Source of the DNA: Atribacterota bacterium
GTDB taxonomy: Bacteria; Atribacterota; Atribacteria; Atribacterales; Caldatribacteriaceae
Length of the DNA: 64,000 nt
Assembly (NCBI GenBank): GCA_039638595.1
Contig: JBDIWM010000004.1
Coordinates: 1 to 64,000 of the forward strand
Direction: 5' to 3'
Part shown: one piece after another, positions 17,189 through 26,180 of the stretch
Numbering within the stretch: the stretch's first letter is position 1
Layout of the letters: each line of letters opens with the position of its first letter
The notes under the pieces: model-generated
Databases searched by the model: none
What the model saw: only the letters and a program-made list of their open reading frames with translations
What the model was told of the DNA's origin: nothing
Position numbers and translations under genes: made by a program

Positions 17189-18670
17189 CTATCCTATCCT
17201 TTCGATTCTTTCCTTCACCTCTTCTCCACCGACCCCAGCGATAGCGTACCGGCGAGGAGGAAGATTTCCATCTATCTTCCAAACAATCTTTTTCCCGTAC
17301 AGCTTCTCAATGTTTTCCAAAACCCCATACGCTTCTTCATTGAGATATGCACCAAGTTCCTGTCCCACAGTAAAACCAACCACAGCCGAAGAAGCATGAC
17401 CACAAATTTCTTCAATCTTCCGCAGAAGATTAATGGCGATAGTCTCGAGTGAGGGCACTCGCCCCTCCCCATCACAACAACCGCACGGCTCACGCAATAG
17501 CGAATCCAGGCTTTTACGGACCCTTTTACGGGTCATTTCCACCAGCCCCAGCTCACTCATATCAATGACCGTACATCGAGTCCGATCATAGGAAAGAGCC
17601 ATTTCCAGTGTTTTGACCACTTGCTTGCGATGCTCTTTACGTCCCATGTCGATGAAATCAATGAGAATAATTCCACCGATATCCCGTAAGCGCACCTGTC
17701 GCGCAATTTCTTCAGCAGCTTCAAGGTTCGTTTTGAGAATCGTCTCTTGAAGGTCTTTTTTCCCTACGAATTTTCCTGTATTCACGTCGATAACCGTCAT
17801 GGCTTCAGTCCGGTCAAACACGAGATACCCTCCACTTTTAAGCCACACTTTTCGGCTGAGTGCCCGTTCCAGCTCTCGTTCCAGGCCAAAGTGCGCAAAA
17901 ATATTTTCTCGATTATCGAACCACTTTACCCGATTCACCAAGTTGGGAACAATCGAACCCACAAAATCCCGAAGCTTCTGATAACCAAAAAACGAGTTGA
18001 TCCAGATACTGTCAATCTCCTCACCCATCAAGTCTCTAACCAGGGTATACACCAAACTCGCTTCCTCATAAAGCAGAGCTGGAGAGGCGATAATTTCAGC
18101 CTTATGCACAATACGGCTCCATAGCCGAACCAGAGCTTCGATGTCCTCTTTGATTTCTTCAGCCGTTCTCCCTTCAGCTGCAGTCCTTACAATGATCCCG
18201 GTCTTTGCTGGCTTCAGCCTTTCTACCAGTTTTCTCAATCTTTCCCGCTCCTCAGTCGAAGCAATACGGTGTGACAATCCCATAGTATCCATACCGGGCA
18301 TCAACACCACATACCGACCTGGTAACGCCACCTTGGTTGTGACCCTTGCTCCTTTCGTACCCATCGGTTCCTTGGCAACCTGGACAATAATTTCCTCTCC
18401 AGGCCGAAACAAATCCTCAATCCTCCCCTTACCCTTCTCATCTAAAAGGGCATCACCAATGAAGAGAAAGGCATTTTTATCAAGACCAATGTTTACAAAA
18501 GCAGACTGAATTCCAGGTAATACGTTTTCTACTGTCCCCTTGTAAACGTTTCCCGCCAAACGGGATTCGTTGAAACGCTCGAAAAAAAACTCGACCACTT
18601 TACCATCCTCTAAAAGAGCGGCTCGAATCTCGACCTCCGACATATCGATGACGATTTCCTTTTTCAACAT
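17189..18670 (-). CDS. rng: Ribonuclease G/E family endoribonuclease
   Basis: A 493-residue RNase G-type enzyme that processes and degrades RNA. It has an S1 RNA-binding domain near the N-terminus (AGNVYKGTVENVLPGIQSAFVN, read in two parts, about 39-60), the catalytic core with VIDVNTGKFVG (about 305) and ILIDFIDM (about 345), and the zinc-link CGCCDGEGRV (about 405). It lacks the long C-terminal degradosome scaffold of RNase E. It lies 20 bp after the DUF2344/radical SAM pair, an association seen in other bacteria. Confidence 0.95.
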   Translation of the reverse strand: MLKKEIVIDMSEVEIRAALLEDGKVVEFFFERFNESRLAGNVYKGTVENVLPGIQSAFVNIGLDKNAFLFIGDALLDEKGKGRIEDLFRPGEEIIVQVAKEPMGTKGARVTTKVALPGRYVVLMPGMDTMGLSHRIASTEERERLRKLVERLKPAKTGIIVRTAAEGRTAEEIKEDIEALVRLWSRIVHKAEIIASPALLYEEASLVYTLVRDLMGEEIDSIWINSFFGYQKLRDFVGSIVPNLVNRVKWFDNRENIFAHFGLERELERALSRKVWLKSGGYLVFDRTEAMTVIDVNTGKFVGKKDLQETILKTNLEAAEEIARQVRLRDIGGIILIDFIDMGRKEHRKQVVKTLEMALSYDRTRCTVIDMSELGLVEMTRKRVRKSLDSLLREPCGCCDGEGRVPSLETIAINLLRKIEEICGHASSAVVGFTVGQELGAYLNEEAYGVLENIEKLYGKKIVWKIDGNLPPRRYAIAGVGGEEVKERIERIG

Positions 18671-18690
18671 GAAAACCTCCGTTCACCCTC

Positions 18691-19263
18691 CTACCTAAAC
18701 AGAACCCTTTCCTTGATTATTTTATCTGGAAGTGGATAATCATAGTTCTCTTCCAAGAACGAGGAAAATTTCAAAGGGCTAAAAAAAACTTTTGTATCCT
18801 GAAAGAGGAACCATACCCAGAGAGAATGTTCCTTTTGATACACATTTTGTATTTCTATACCTTCGGGAAGTAAAACACGATCCCAGGAAGAAACTCCGTA
18901 TAAAGAAAATGCGTAAACGATACCTTTTATTTCCTGCGTCAGAGAAAGTCTCGGTTGCTCAAGCATGATTACTTCCTCGACACGTAATTCCTCGGGAAGG
19001 TACCGATTCAGTTCCTCCTGCAATCGGAGACAGGAAATCTCTTCCCCCAAGAATATCTCCAGATACTCTGCCCTACTCTCCACACCTAGAGGCGTTGCCG
19101 GACCAAAAGAAATGAGAGGCCGAGGGTTAAACCCCTGCGAATAAAGAATCGGAATCCCGGACCTCCTTAGGGTTCGATCCCACAACCGGGCGATATCCAG
19201 CTGGGAAATAAGATGAAAAGGACTCATTTTTCTCTGCTTTATTCGGTAACGAAACTGGATCAC
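18691..19263 (-). CDS. DUF2344 radical SAM-linked protein
   Basis: A 190-residue protein of the radical-SAM-associated DUF2344 family. The conserved opening MIQFRYRIKQRKMSPFHLIS leads into LDIARLWDRTLRRSGIPI and the hallmark YSQGFNPRPLISFGPATPLG, each seen in full. The start is GTG at 19263, which overlaps the stop of the upstream radical SAM gene as GTGA, so the two are coupled and are fused in some other bacteria. The substrate is unknown; co-occurrence with rng and ribosomal genes suggests an RNA or ribosome target but does not prove one. Confidence 0.85.
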   Translation of the reverse strand: MIQFRYRIKQRKMSPFHLISQLDIARLWDRTLRRSGIPILYSQGFNPRPLISFGPATPLGVESRAEYLEIFLGEEISCLRLQEELNRYLPEELRVEEVIMLEQPRLSLTQEIKGIVYAFSLYGVSSWDRVLLPEGIEIQNVYQKEHSLWVWFLFQDTKVFFSPLKFSSFLEENYDYPLPDKIIKERVLFR

Positions 19264-21065
19264 GATAAACAGACCCCACAGCGAGAGCAATCAACCCCAT
19301 CCTGGCAGAAAGGAGTATATTGCGCTCTCTTCGCCTTTTCATATTCATTCCATAAAAATTCCCTACTCACACCACAGTCAATAAAATCCCAGGGAAACGA
19401 TGTAGCAAAAGGAAATACTTGATAAATGTATTCATCCAGAGAAAGACCCTCTTTTTTCAGTGCCATAAGCCATCTTTCGAAAGAAAAGAATTCCGTCCAG
19501 CCCTCCATAACGCCCCCACTCCGGTACACTCGTTCAATAACCTTACTCAACCGTCGATCACCTCTTGCTAACAGTGCTTCGATGGAACTCGTTTCAAAGC
19601 TCGACCAGTTAAAACGGACTCTTTTCCCCAGATTCCGTAACTGTGCAGAAAGCGTACGCATTTTTTCTTCCAGACGTTCCCGCCTCTCCTGAGGAACCCA
19701 CTGAAAAGGAGTATGAGGTTTGGGAATGAATGCCGCAATACTCAGGTGCACAGCAATCTGTTTTTGGTTTTTCTTTCCCACTGTTAGAATTTCCTTAACC
19801 AACCTGACGATACCATCCACATCTTCTTCTTTTTCTTCGGGGAGACCAATCATAAAGTACAACTTTACATCCTGCCAGCCGGAAGAAAAAACCTTCTCCA
19901 TAGTCAAAAGAATTTCCTGGTCAGTCAAATTTTTGTTAATCACCCGCCGTAACCGCTCTGTCCCGGCTTCGGGAGCAAATGTTAATCCACTTTTCCTCAC
20001 CCGCTGCAGACTCTTGGCAAGTTCCACTGAAAAGGTATTCATCCGCAAAGAAGGAAGCGAGATATTGACCCGCAACGGTAAAAGCATAAGTGACAAATCT
20101 CTGATGAGTACTTCAATCTGGCTATAATCGGTACTGCTCAAAGAAACGAGCGATACTTCCTCATATCCTGTATTTTTCACTAAAGACATGGTAAGGTCCC
20201 GAACCTTCTCCGGAGAGCGTTCTCGATGGGGCCGATAAATCACCCCCGCCTGACAGAAACGACAACCTCGGGTACAGCCTCGAGCAATCTCCACCGGAAT
20301 GCGGTCATGAACAATGCTTACATACGGAACCACAATCGCAGTAGGGTACGGAGCGCTATCAAGGTCTTTAACCCAACGTCTCTGTACCATTTGGTGAGAA
20401 TCACTTTCCTGTAACGCTTGTCCTAGAAACCGGGGTGAAAAAAGAGACGGCACATACACTCCTTCAATTTTTGCCAACTGAGCAAGAACCTCTTCTTTTT
20501 TCCTGCCCTTTGTAGCCACAAGCACGTCCACAATCTCCAACAAACCCTCTTCGGCTTCTCCCAAGAAAAAAAAGTCAAAAAATGGTGCCACCGGTTCCGG
20601 ATTAAAAACACACGGTCCGCCTCCCATTACCAGAGGGAAACGTTCGTCTCGCTCCCAGGCGTAGAGAGGAATACCAGCTAAATCTAGCATATAGAGAACA
20701 TTGGTGTAATTCAGCTCATGCTGCAAACTGAAACCCAAAAGGTCGAAAGAAACAATCGGTAATTTGCTCTCCAGAGAGTAAAGAGGGATGTTTTTGCGAC
20801 GCATCAACGCACCCATGTCCGGCCAGGGAGCAAAAACCCTTTCGGCTCGAATTCCAGGAAGGAGATTTAAAAGATGATAGAGAATTTTCATTCCCACATG
20901 GGACATTCCAATTTCATACGTATCAGGAAAAGCCAATGCCACTGATAGCCGAATCGGCCCTAACTTCACCACCGCGTTGATTTCTCTTCCGATGTACCTT
21001 CCAGGTTTTACCACAGAATAAATTTCCCGGCTATTGATCAGAGTGTCCAAATTTCCGTTTTTCAA
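19260..21065 (-). CDS. B12-binding-type radical SAM protein partnered with DUF2344
   Basis: A 601-residue protein of the radical SAM family that pairs with DUF2344. The N-terminal part (KPGRYIGREINAVVK, about 19-33, and SYEIGMSHVGMKIL-like segment) resembles a B12-binding Rossmann domain. It is followed by a radical SAM domain with the cluster motif RGCTRGCRFCQAGVIYRP (about 261-278). The C-terminal WxxFSSFE-type region and the Cys-rich end (CSRCGVCLS) may hold an additional metal site. The start is taken as TTG at 21065 after AAGGAG. It overlaps rodA by 35 bp. Function unknown. Confidence 0.85.
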   Translation of the reverse strand: MKNGNLDTLINSREIYSVVKPGRYIGREINAVVKLGPIRLSVALAFPDTYEIGMSHVGMKILYHLLNLLPGIRAERVFAPWPDMGALMRRKNIPLYSLESKLPIVSFDLLGFSLQHELNYTNVLYMLDLAGIPLYAWERDERFPLVMGGGPCVFNPEPVAPFFDFFFLGEAEEGLLEIVDVLVATKGRKKEEVLAQLAKIEGVYVPSLFSPRFLGQALQESDSHQMVQRRWVKDLDSAPYPTAIVVPYVSIVHDRIPVEIARGCTRGCRFCQAGVIYRPHRERSPEKVRDLTMSLVKNTGYEEVSLVSLSSTDYSQIEVLIRDLSLMLLPLRVNISLPSLRMNTFSVELAKSLQRVRKSGLTFAPEAGTERLRRVINKNLTDQEILLTMEKVFSSGWQDVKLYFMIGLPEEKEEDVDGIVRLVKEILTVGKKNQKQIAVHLSIAAFIPKPHTPFQWVPQERRERLEEKMRTLSAQLRNLGKRVRFNWSSFETSSIEALLARGDRRLSKVIERVYRSGGVMEGWTEFFSFERWLMALKKEGLSLDEYIYQVFPFATSFPWDFIDCGVSREFLWNEYEKAKRAQYTPFCQDGVDCSRCGVCLS

Positions 21066-22140
21066 CCTCTCTCCTTTTCGAATTGGCAATATTATATAAC
21101 AACCCCACCATAATCAGATTCACAAGGAGTGCGCTCCCCCCGTAACTAACAAAAGGAAGAGGGATGCCTGTAACTGGCATAACGCCCATATTCATTCCTG
21201 CATTGACAAAAAACTGAAAGCCAAAAACCAAACCAGTAAGTGCAGCAAAAACTTTTCCTTCCAAATCCAGAGCATTGCGTGCAATCCTCATTGACAACCA
21301 AACGAGTACCCCCATAAGAAGAAGAATAAGGGCTCCCCCTAGAAAACCTGTTTGTTCGCAAAAAGAAGCAAAAATAAAGTCGGTATGCCGGGCAGGAAGA
21401 AAGCGGAGTTGACTCTGTTTCCCCGAAAGCCATCCCTGACCAGTTAAACCCCCAGCACCGATGGCAATCTGTGACTGGAGAACGTTATAACCACTCCCCA
21501 AGGGATCTTTCCAAGGATTCAAAAAAGCCATGACCCTTCTCTTTTGATACTCCTTCAAAAATAACCACCCTGATGAACCCAAAGCCGCTAACCCTCCCAA
21601 TACAATCCCCATTTTTTTCCCACCAAAACCACAGACAAAAAGAGCCCCCAACCAAGTTACGAGAAGCACCATGGAAGTCCCAAGATCCGGTTCCACAAAC
21701 ACCAGGGCCACGGGCACAATAGAGAGCACACCACTTTTCAGCAATAAAGGATAAGAGTCAAAATCCTCCTTGCTTTCACTCATGTAAAAGCCAAGGAAAA
21801 GAATCAGAAATAACTTTGCAAACTCAGCAGGTTGTACAGACTGAGAAAAAAGCCACCTTCGAGCACCAGTTTCATCACCCGTGCCAAAAAGGAGCACTCC
21901 TACCAAAGAAAGGCACATAAGCAGGTAAAATAGCCAACCGCCTCTGGCAAGAAGACGGTAGTCAAGAAAGGCAAAAAACAAAAAAATAGACCAGCCAACA
22001 ATATTCCAGATAATCTGTCGTCCGAAGAAACTCCTCGTTCCCCATCCCTCCGTCCGTACGGGATCCACGCTGTATACCGCCAAAATACCCAAAAGACAAA
22101 GCGCAACCACAACCACAACCAAAATTCTATCTTCTCCCAC
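21031..22140 (-). CDS. rodA: SEDS peptidoglycan glycosyltransferase RodA
   Basis: A 369-residue polytopic protein with about ten transmembrane segments that polymerises lateral-wall peptidoglycan together with PBP2. Visible SEDS blocks are QPAEFAKLFLILFLGFYM, the FVEPDLGTSMVLLVTW stretch with the catalytic Asp, ARHTDFIFASFCEQTGFLGG (about 245-264) and TGIPLPFVSYGGSALL (about 327-342). The start is taken as GTG at 22140, which has GAGGTG six nt upstream. It overlaps mrdA by 14 bp. Confidence 0.94.
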   Translation of the reverse strand: MGEDRILVVVVVALCLLGILAVYSVDPVRTEGWGTRSFFGRQIIWNIVGWSIFLFFAFLDYRLLARGGWLFYLLMCLSLVGVLLFGTGDETGARRWLFSQSVQPAEFAKLFLILFLGFYMSESKEDFDSYPLLLKSGVLSIVPVALVFVEPDLGTSMVLLVTWLGALFVCGFGGKKMGIVLGGLAALGSSGWLFLKEYQKRRVMAFLNPWKDPLGSGYNVLQSQIAIGAGGLTGQGWLSGKQSQLRFLPARHTDFIFASFCEQTGFLGGALILLLMGVLVWLSMRIARNALDLEGKVFAALTGLVFGFQFFVNAGMNMGVMPVTGIPLPFVSYGGSALLVNLIMVGLLYNIANSKRREVEKRKFGHSDQ

Positions 22141-23884
22141 GCTCAACACCTCTTTTTTCCAGAAACCAATGAATCAGGTCTCTCGCCATACGAGCTGCCT
22201 CTCCACTTCCATCTCCTCCATTTTCAACAAACACCAAAAAAACAACTTCAGGGTCTTCCGCCGGAAAAAATCCTCCAAACCACGAATGGTCCTTCCCATG
22301 AGGATTTTGGGCTGTACCAGTTTTGGCTGCGAGTTTCACCGGAATATCCCGACAAGCATATCCGGTACCCTGGGTAACCACTCTTTTCATCCCATTCACA
22401 AGGAGATTCCAGGTACTTTCCTTTATTTTAATTTCCCGTTCGAGAACGGCCTTCTGTTCTCTGATCAATTTACCCTTACCGTCCAGAATCCCCTTGAGGA
22501 GATGTGGCTTATATATCTTACCCCTTGTAGCAATACCACATAACAGGCGATAGATTTCAAAAGGAGTCACCAAGAGATATCCCTGACCTATAGAAAGATT
22601 CAGTGTGTCTCCCGGATACCAGATTTCCCTTTTGGTTTGTCTTTTCCAATTTGGGGTTGGAAGAAATCCCTCTTTGATACCGGGCAGGTCAAAATCAGTC
22701 TTCACCCCCAAACCAAACTTCTGAGCATAACTGACTATTTTTTCTGGACCCAGCTTCAGAGCCAGATTGTAGAAAAAAACATTACAGGAATGAGCAATTG
22801 CCTTTTCTACGTTGACTGTTCCATGACCAGCCCGATTCCAGCAATAATAATGTTTACCACTATACTCCAGAAATCCCGGACAGAAAAAAGTGGTCTGAGC
22901 AGAAATAACTCCCTCTTCTAAGCCAGCAATGGCCACGAGCAATTTAAAAATGGAACCCGGAGCGTATGTCGCCTGTATGGCGCGATTCGTAAAGGGTCTT
23001 GCTTCGTCCTGAGCGAGCTCTGTCCATTTCTCGGTGCTCAGTCCTTCTACAAGGTCGTTGGGATTAAAACCAGGCTTGCTGACCAAAACAAGAATCTCAC
23101 CAGTCAAAGGTTTACCAACAATGATCGCCCCTCGATGATTGCCCAGTAACTTGTAACAGTATTCCTGAAAATCCCGATCTAGAGTTAAAACGATAGAATT
23201 CTCAAACCTGGCAGGATGGTTAGCGAGAACCTTTCTCACCTGACCCAAAGCATCAACCTCGACTCGACGATAACCTTTTCTCCCCCGCAACAAATCTTCG
23301 TAAAATAATTCTATCCCTCCTTTACCAACTCTGTCCCACACTTCATATCCCAAGGGTCCCAGAGATTTAAACTCTTCAGAAGTTATCTTTCCTACATATC
23401 CCACAACGTGAGAAAACACCTGAGAAACAGGATAGAATCGATGGGGATAGCTTTCTACCATTACCCCGGGAAGCTCTTCCTGAGCTTCCTCAATTTTAAT
23501 AACTTCTTCCAGAGACAAATTTTCCAGGAGGATAATTTCTCCAGGAGCGATTTCCCGAAATTCTGAAGCAAGTTTTCGCTGTAGAACTTTCTCCACCTTG
23601 TTCCTGGCTTCGTCGATTTGCATGCTCCCTTCCAGAAGCACGAGCCGGAAGCGAGGGAGGTCTTCCGCCAGAATTTTTCCGTTACAGTCGTAAACATTTC
23701 CCCGAAGCGCCTGCAGAGGAATCACTCTAATCCAGTTTCGCTCCGAACGTTCTCTGTACCAGTCTCCCTGCAAAACACTCAGATACCAGAGTCGTACAAA
23801 GAGAACCATGAGGAGCACAAATGAAACCCATCCTAAAATTCCAATGCGATGATATATCCTCTCTGCACTTTCCTTATCCCACAT
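22127..23884 (-). CDS. mrdA: Penicillin-binding protein 2 (elongation transpeptidase)
   Basis: A 585-residue class B PBP. One N-terminal membrane anchor (about 16-38) is followed by the dimerisation domain (from LRGNVYDCNGKILAEDLP) and a transpeptidase domain. The transpeptidase carries the catalytic serine in APGSIFK (about 314), the SCN motif in AHSCNVFFYN and KTGTAQNPHG (about 530). The start is ATG at 23884 after GGGAGGGG; it overlaps mreD by 11 bp. It works with RodA, MreC and MreD in cell elongation. Confidence 0.95.
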   Translation of the reverse strand: MWDKESAERIYHRIGILGWVSFVLLMVLFVRLWYLSVLQGDWYRERSERNWIRVIPLQALRGNVYDCNGKILAEDLPRFRLVLLEGSMQIDEARNKVEKVLQRKLASEFREIAPGEIILLENLSLEEVIKIEEAQEELPGVMVESYPHRFYPVSQVFSHVVGYVGKITSEEFKSLGPLGYEVWDRVGKGGIELFYEDLLRGRKGYRRVEVDALGQVRKVLANHPARFENSIVLTLDRDFQEYCYKLLGNHRGAIIVGKPLTGEILVLVSKPGFNPNDLVEGLSTEKWTELAQDEARPFTNRAIQATYAPGSIFKLLVAIAGLEEGVISAQTTFFCPGFLEYSGKHYYCWNRAGHGTVNVEKAIAHSCNVFFYNLALKLGPEKIVSYAQKFGLGVKTDFDLPGIKEGFLPTPNWKRQTKREIWYPGDTLNLSIGQGYLLVTPFEIYRLLCGIATRGKIYKPHLLKGILDGKGKLIREQKAVLEREIKIKESTWNLLVNGMKRVVTQGTGYACRDIPVKLAAKTGTAQNPHGKDHSWFGGFFPAEDPEVVFLVFVENGGDGSGEAARMARDLIHWFLEKRGVERGRR

Positions 23885-24377
23885 TGCGGTTCCCCTCCCC
23901 CCAGCACCAGAACAAAAAAAAGAATGCATTGGTGGGAATACTCAGGGTTTTGATCAGAATGAGTTCCCAGAAAGGCACATAGAGTCCTCGCACATACATG
24001 GAAACAGACTCTTCAACGAGAAGTTCTACAAAAGGAGCAAGCACAAAAAGAGAAAAAAGCGATGTTGGGGTTTCGGCAAAAATGTGTCTCCAGAGGGTAA
24101 CAAGAAGCAGTATGACACCCGTCAAAAAAAAGAAATAACCAAAAGGTGCAAAAGAAAAAAAATCCATAACCACACCCAGCCCCGAAAATGCTACCATTCC
24201 CCACCAGGGATTTCCGCGAACCCAAACCAGGAACACCGCCAGAGAGAAAAACAGGTTTAAACGAAGAAAGGCTGGAGAAAAACGAGCCAAAAAAACGTAT
24301 ATCATAAATTGTGCAACAAAAAGAAGAAAAAAATGAGGATAAAAAAATCGAAAATTTTCTGTCTCTTCATGCGGCAC
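23874..24377 (-). CDS. mreD: Rod shape-determining protein MreD
   Basis: A 167-residue hydrophobic protein with about five transmembrane segments, the size of MreD. Sequence conservation in this family is low, so the call rests on topology and on its place between mreC and mrdA. The GTG start at 24377 lies inside the end of mreC (11-bp overlap), without a clear ribosome-binding site, which points to translational coupling. Confidence 0.85.
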   Translation of the reverse strand: MPHEETENFRFFYPHFFLLFVAQFMIYVFLARFSPAFLRLNLFFSLAVFLVWVRGNPWWGMVAFSGLGVVMDFFSFAPFGYFFFLTGVILLLVTLWRHIFAETPTSLFSLFVLAPFVELLVEESVSMYVRGLYVPFWELILIKTLSIPTNAFFFLFWCWGEGNRNVG

Positions 24378-25164
24378 TTTTAATCACCAGCACCCGATCT
24401 AAAATTGAAAAATCACAACTTGGTTGCAGGATTGCTTCCTTAAACAAGCTTCCCTCTTCTTCCCTCACTTCCACTATTCTGCCCACCACAATTCCCCGGG
24501 GAGTTCCAGGACCTAAACCTGAAGTGACCACCAGGTCACCTCTCTGCAAGCTGGAAGCGCGGTAGATATACTTAATAACACAGAGACCATTACCATCGCC
24601 AACAGCAACTCCCAGATCCTTTGTTCGCTGTACCAGAACCCCTACGGCCAAAAAGGGGCTTAAAAGAAGTCGAACCACCGAATATGAATCATAGACTGCT
24701 TCAATTTTGCCAACCATCCCCTGGTATGTCACCACTATCATACCTTTTGCAACCCCATCCTTTTCTCCCCGATCGATTACTGCTTTCCCCAACCAATCAT
24801 AAGGGTCTCTTCCAATAACCTGGGCAGGGACTACTTCAAAACCAACCTCCTTTTCGAGTCTGCTGGCCTCTATTTCCATGCGCAACTTTTCCAACTCTCC
24901 TCGCAAAAGCGCATTTTCACTCGAGAAAACCCCCAGTTCTTCCCTTAATCGCTCATTCTCTTCGATCAACCGCCTCTTATCTCTTAACTCAGCCATTCTT
25001 CTTTCAACCATTTTTCCCAGAAATACACCACCCCGATAGAATGGTACTGCAATCCCCCGCAGTCTTCCCCCTAAACCCTCATCTGGTTTCCGCAAAGCAA
25101 AAAGGAGTACCTGGAAACCGATTGCCACTAAAACCACGAGAAAAACAGTCTTCTTGAACTTCAA
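24367..25164 (-). CDS. mreC: Rod shape-determining protein MreC
   Basis: A 265-residue protein with an N-terminal transmembrane anchor (about 7-24), a coiled coil (about 53-100, IEENERLREELG and following heptads) and a periplasmic beta domain with VIGRDPYDWLGKAVIDRG (about 116-133). It recruits PBP2/RodA. The mreB gene that normally precedes mreC is not next to it; apbE is, overlapping by 4 nt. Confidence 0.93.
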   Translation of the reverse strand: MKFKKTVFLVVLVAIGFQVLLFALRKPDEGLGGRLRGIAVPFYRGGVFLGKMVERRMAELRDKRRLIEENERLREELGVFSSENALLRGELEKLRMEIEASRLEKEVGFEVVPAQVIGRDPYDWLGKAVIDRGEKDGVAKGMIVVTYQGMVGKIEAVYDSYSVVRLLLSPFLAVGVLVQRTKDLGVAVGDGNGLCVIKYIYRASSLQRGDLVVTSGLGPGTPRGIVVGRIVEVREEEGSLFKEAILQPSCDFSILDRVLVIKSAA

Positions 25165-26180
25165 GGTTGCACCTCTTCTTCGGACAGGGAAACAAAGTTC
25201 TTTTTCATACTTCCCAAAGCGAATAATTCTCCTTTTGCATCAATGGTGAGAACAGCCACATCTCCAAATTGCTCCTGCACCAGCAAAAGAGCCTCATGAC
25301 CACCAGCCAAGATGGCCGTGGAAAGCACATCCGCTAAAACTCCACTTGGTGCAACAACGGTAACACTTCGAAAGTCATCTTCCGGATAACCAGTGAAAGG
25401 ATTGATCACGTGATGATACCGAACCCCACCTCGTTCAAAAAATCGAAAATAATCACCCGACGTGGAAACTGATCCATTTTCAATTATAATATATCCTGCT
25501 AACTTACCGGTAACTGGGTTAAAGATACCCACCTTCCACTCCGCACCAAAACCGAAGACTTGCCCCCCAGCATTAATCAGCGCCTTAGGTACCCCTTTAC
25601 CTTTTAACAGCGAAATCAGGGTATCCACCACATACCCTTTGGCAATCCCTCCAAGATCCAGTTGGCCCTTGCCCCGTAGAGAAACTCTTTGCCCTTCAAT
25701 AATAAGATCACTCTTTACAATTTCCTGTACCACTTCTTGTACCTCCTCTTTTTCTGGAACCCGAGGACTGCCAGAGAACCCCCACAGGTCAAGAATTGGA
25801 GCAATCAAAGGACAAAAAAAACCCCCTGTATCCCGAGAAAGTCGTACGGCTTTCTCCAAAATATCCAACGTATCGGCATCCACCTCACAGGATTTCGTAT
25901 GGTTTATCTTCCATACTACGCTTTCCGGAGAAAACCGGTTCCAGAGGTAATCAAAATGGGTGATGGTACGTTCAATATCCTTTTTTAAGGAAGAATACCG
26001 GTGAGGAAGAGTAACCTCAATTATGGTATCAAGGCCAAAAAAGGTATAATGATCCATAGTCATCCCTGCAGAGCGATAAAAAAAAGCCGTGACCAGGAAA
26101 AACGCTAAAAAAACAAAAAAATAAATAATCGTTCTCTTTTTCAATTGCAAAAATAAAGGCTGGTCTGACAAAATTGACAA
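25161..26180 (-). CDS. apbE: FAD:protein FMN transferase (ApbE)
   Basis: Transfers FMN from FAD onto a Thr/Ser of target flavoproteins outside the membrane. Family motifs are present: DLGGIAKGYVVD, INAGGQVFGFG, SVSTSGDYFRFF, HHVINPFTGYP and ADVLSTAILAGG. An N-terminal hydrophobic segment (IIYFFVFLAFFLVTAFF) serves as a signal anchor; there is no lipobox Cys. The start is uncertain: TTG at 26180 has AAAGGGG five nt upstream, while TTG at 26144 forms a TTGA overlap with the amrS-like stop. No NQR or RNF subunit, the usual target, is in this window. Confidence 0.92.
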   Translation of the reverse strand: MSILSDQPLFLQLKKRTIIYFFVFLAFFLVTAFFYRSAGMTMDHYTFFGLDTIIEVTLPHRYSSLKKDIERTITHFDYLWNRFSPESVVWKINHTKSCEVDADTLDILEKAVRLSRDTGGFFCPLIAPILDLWGFSGSPRVPEKEEVQEVVQEIVKSDLIIEGQRVSLRGKGQLDLGGIAKGYVVDTLISLLKGKGVPKALINAGGQVFGFGAEWKVGIFNPVTGKLAGYIIIENGSVSTSGDYFRFFERGGVRYHHVINPFTGYPEDDFRSVTVVAPSGVLADVLSTAILAGGHEALLLVQEQFGDVAVLTIDAKGELFALGSMKKNFVSLSEEEVQP

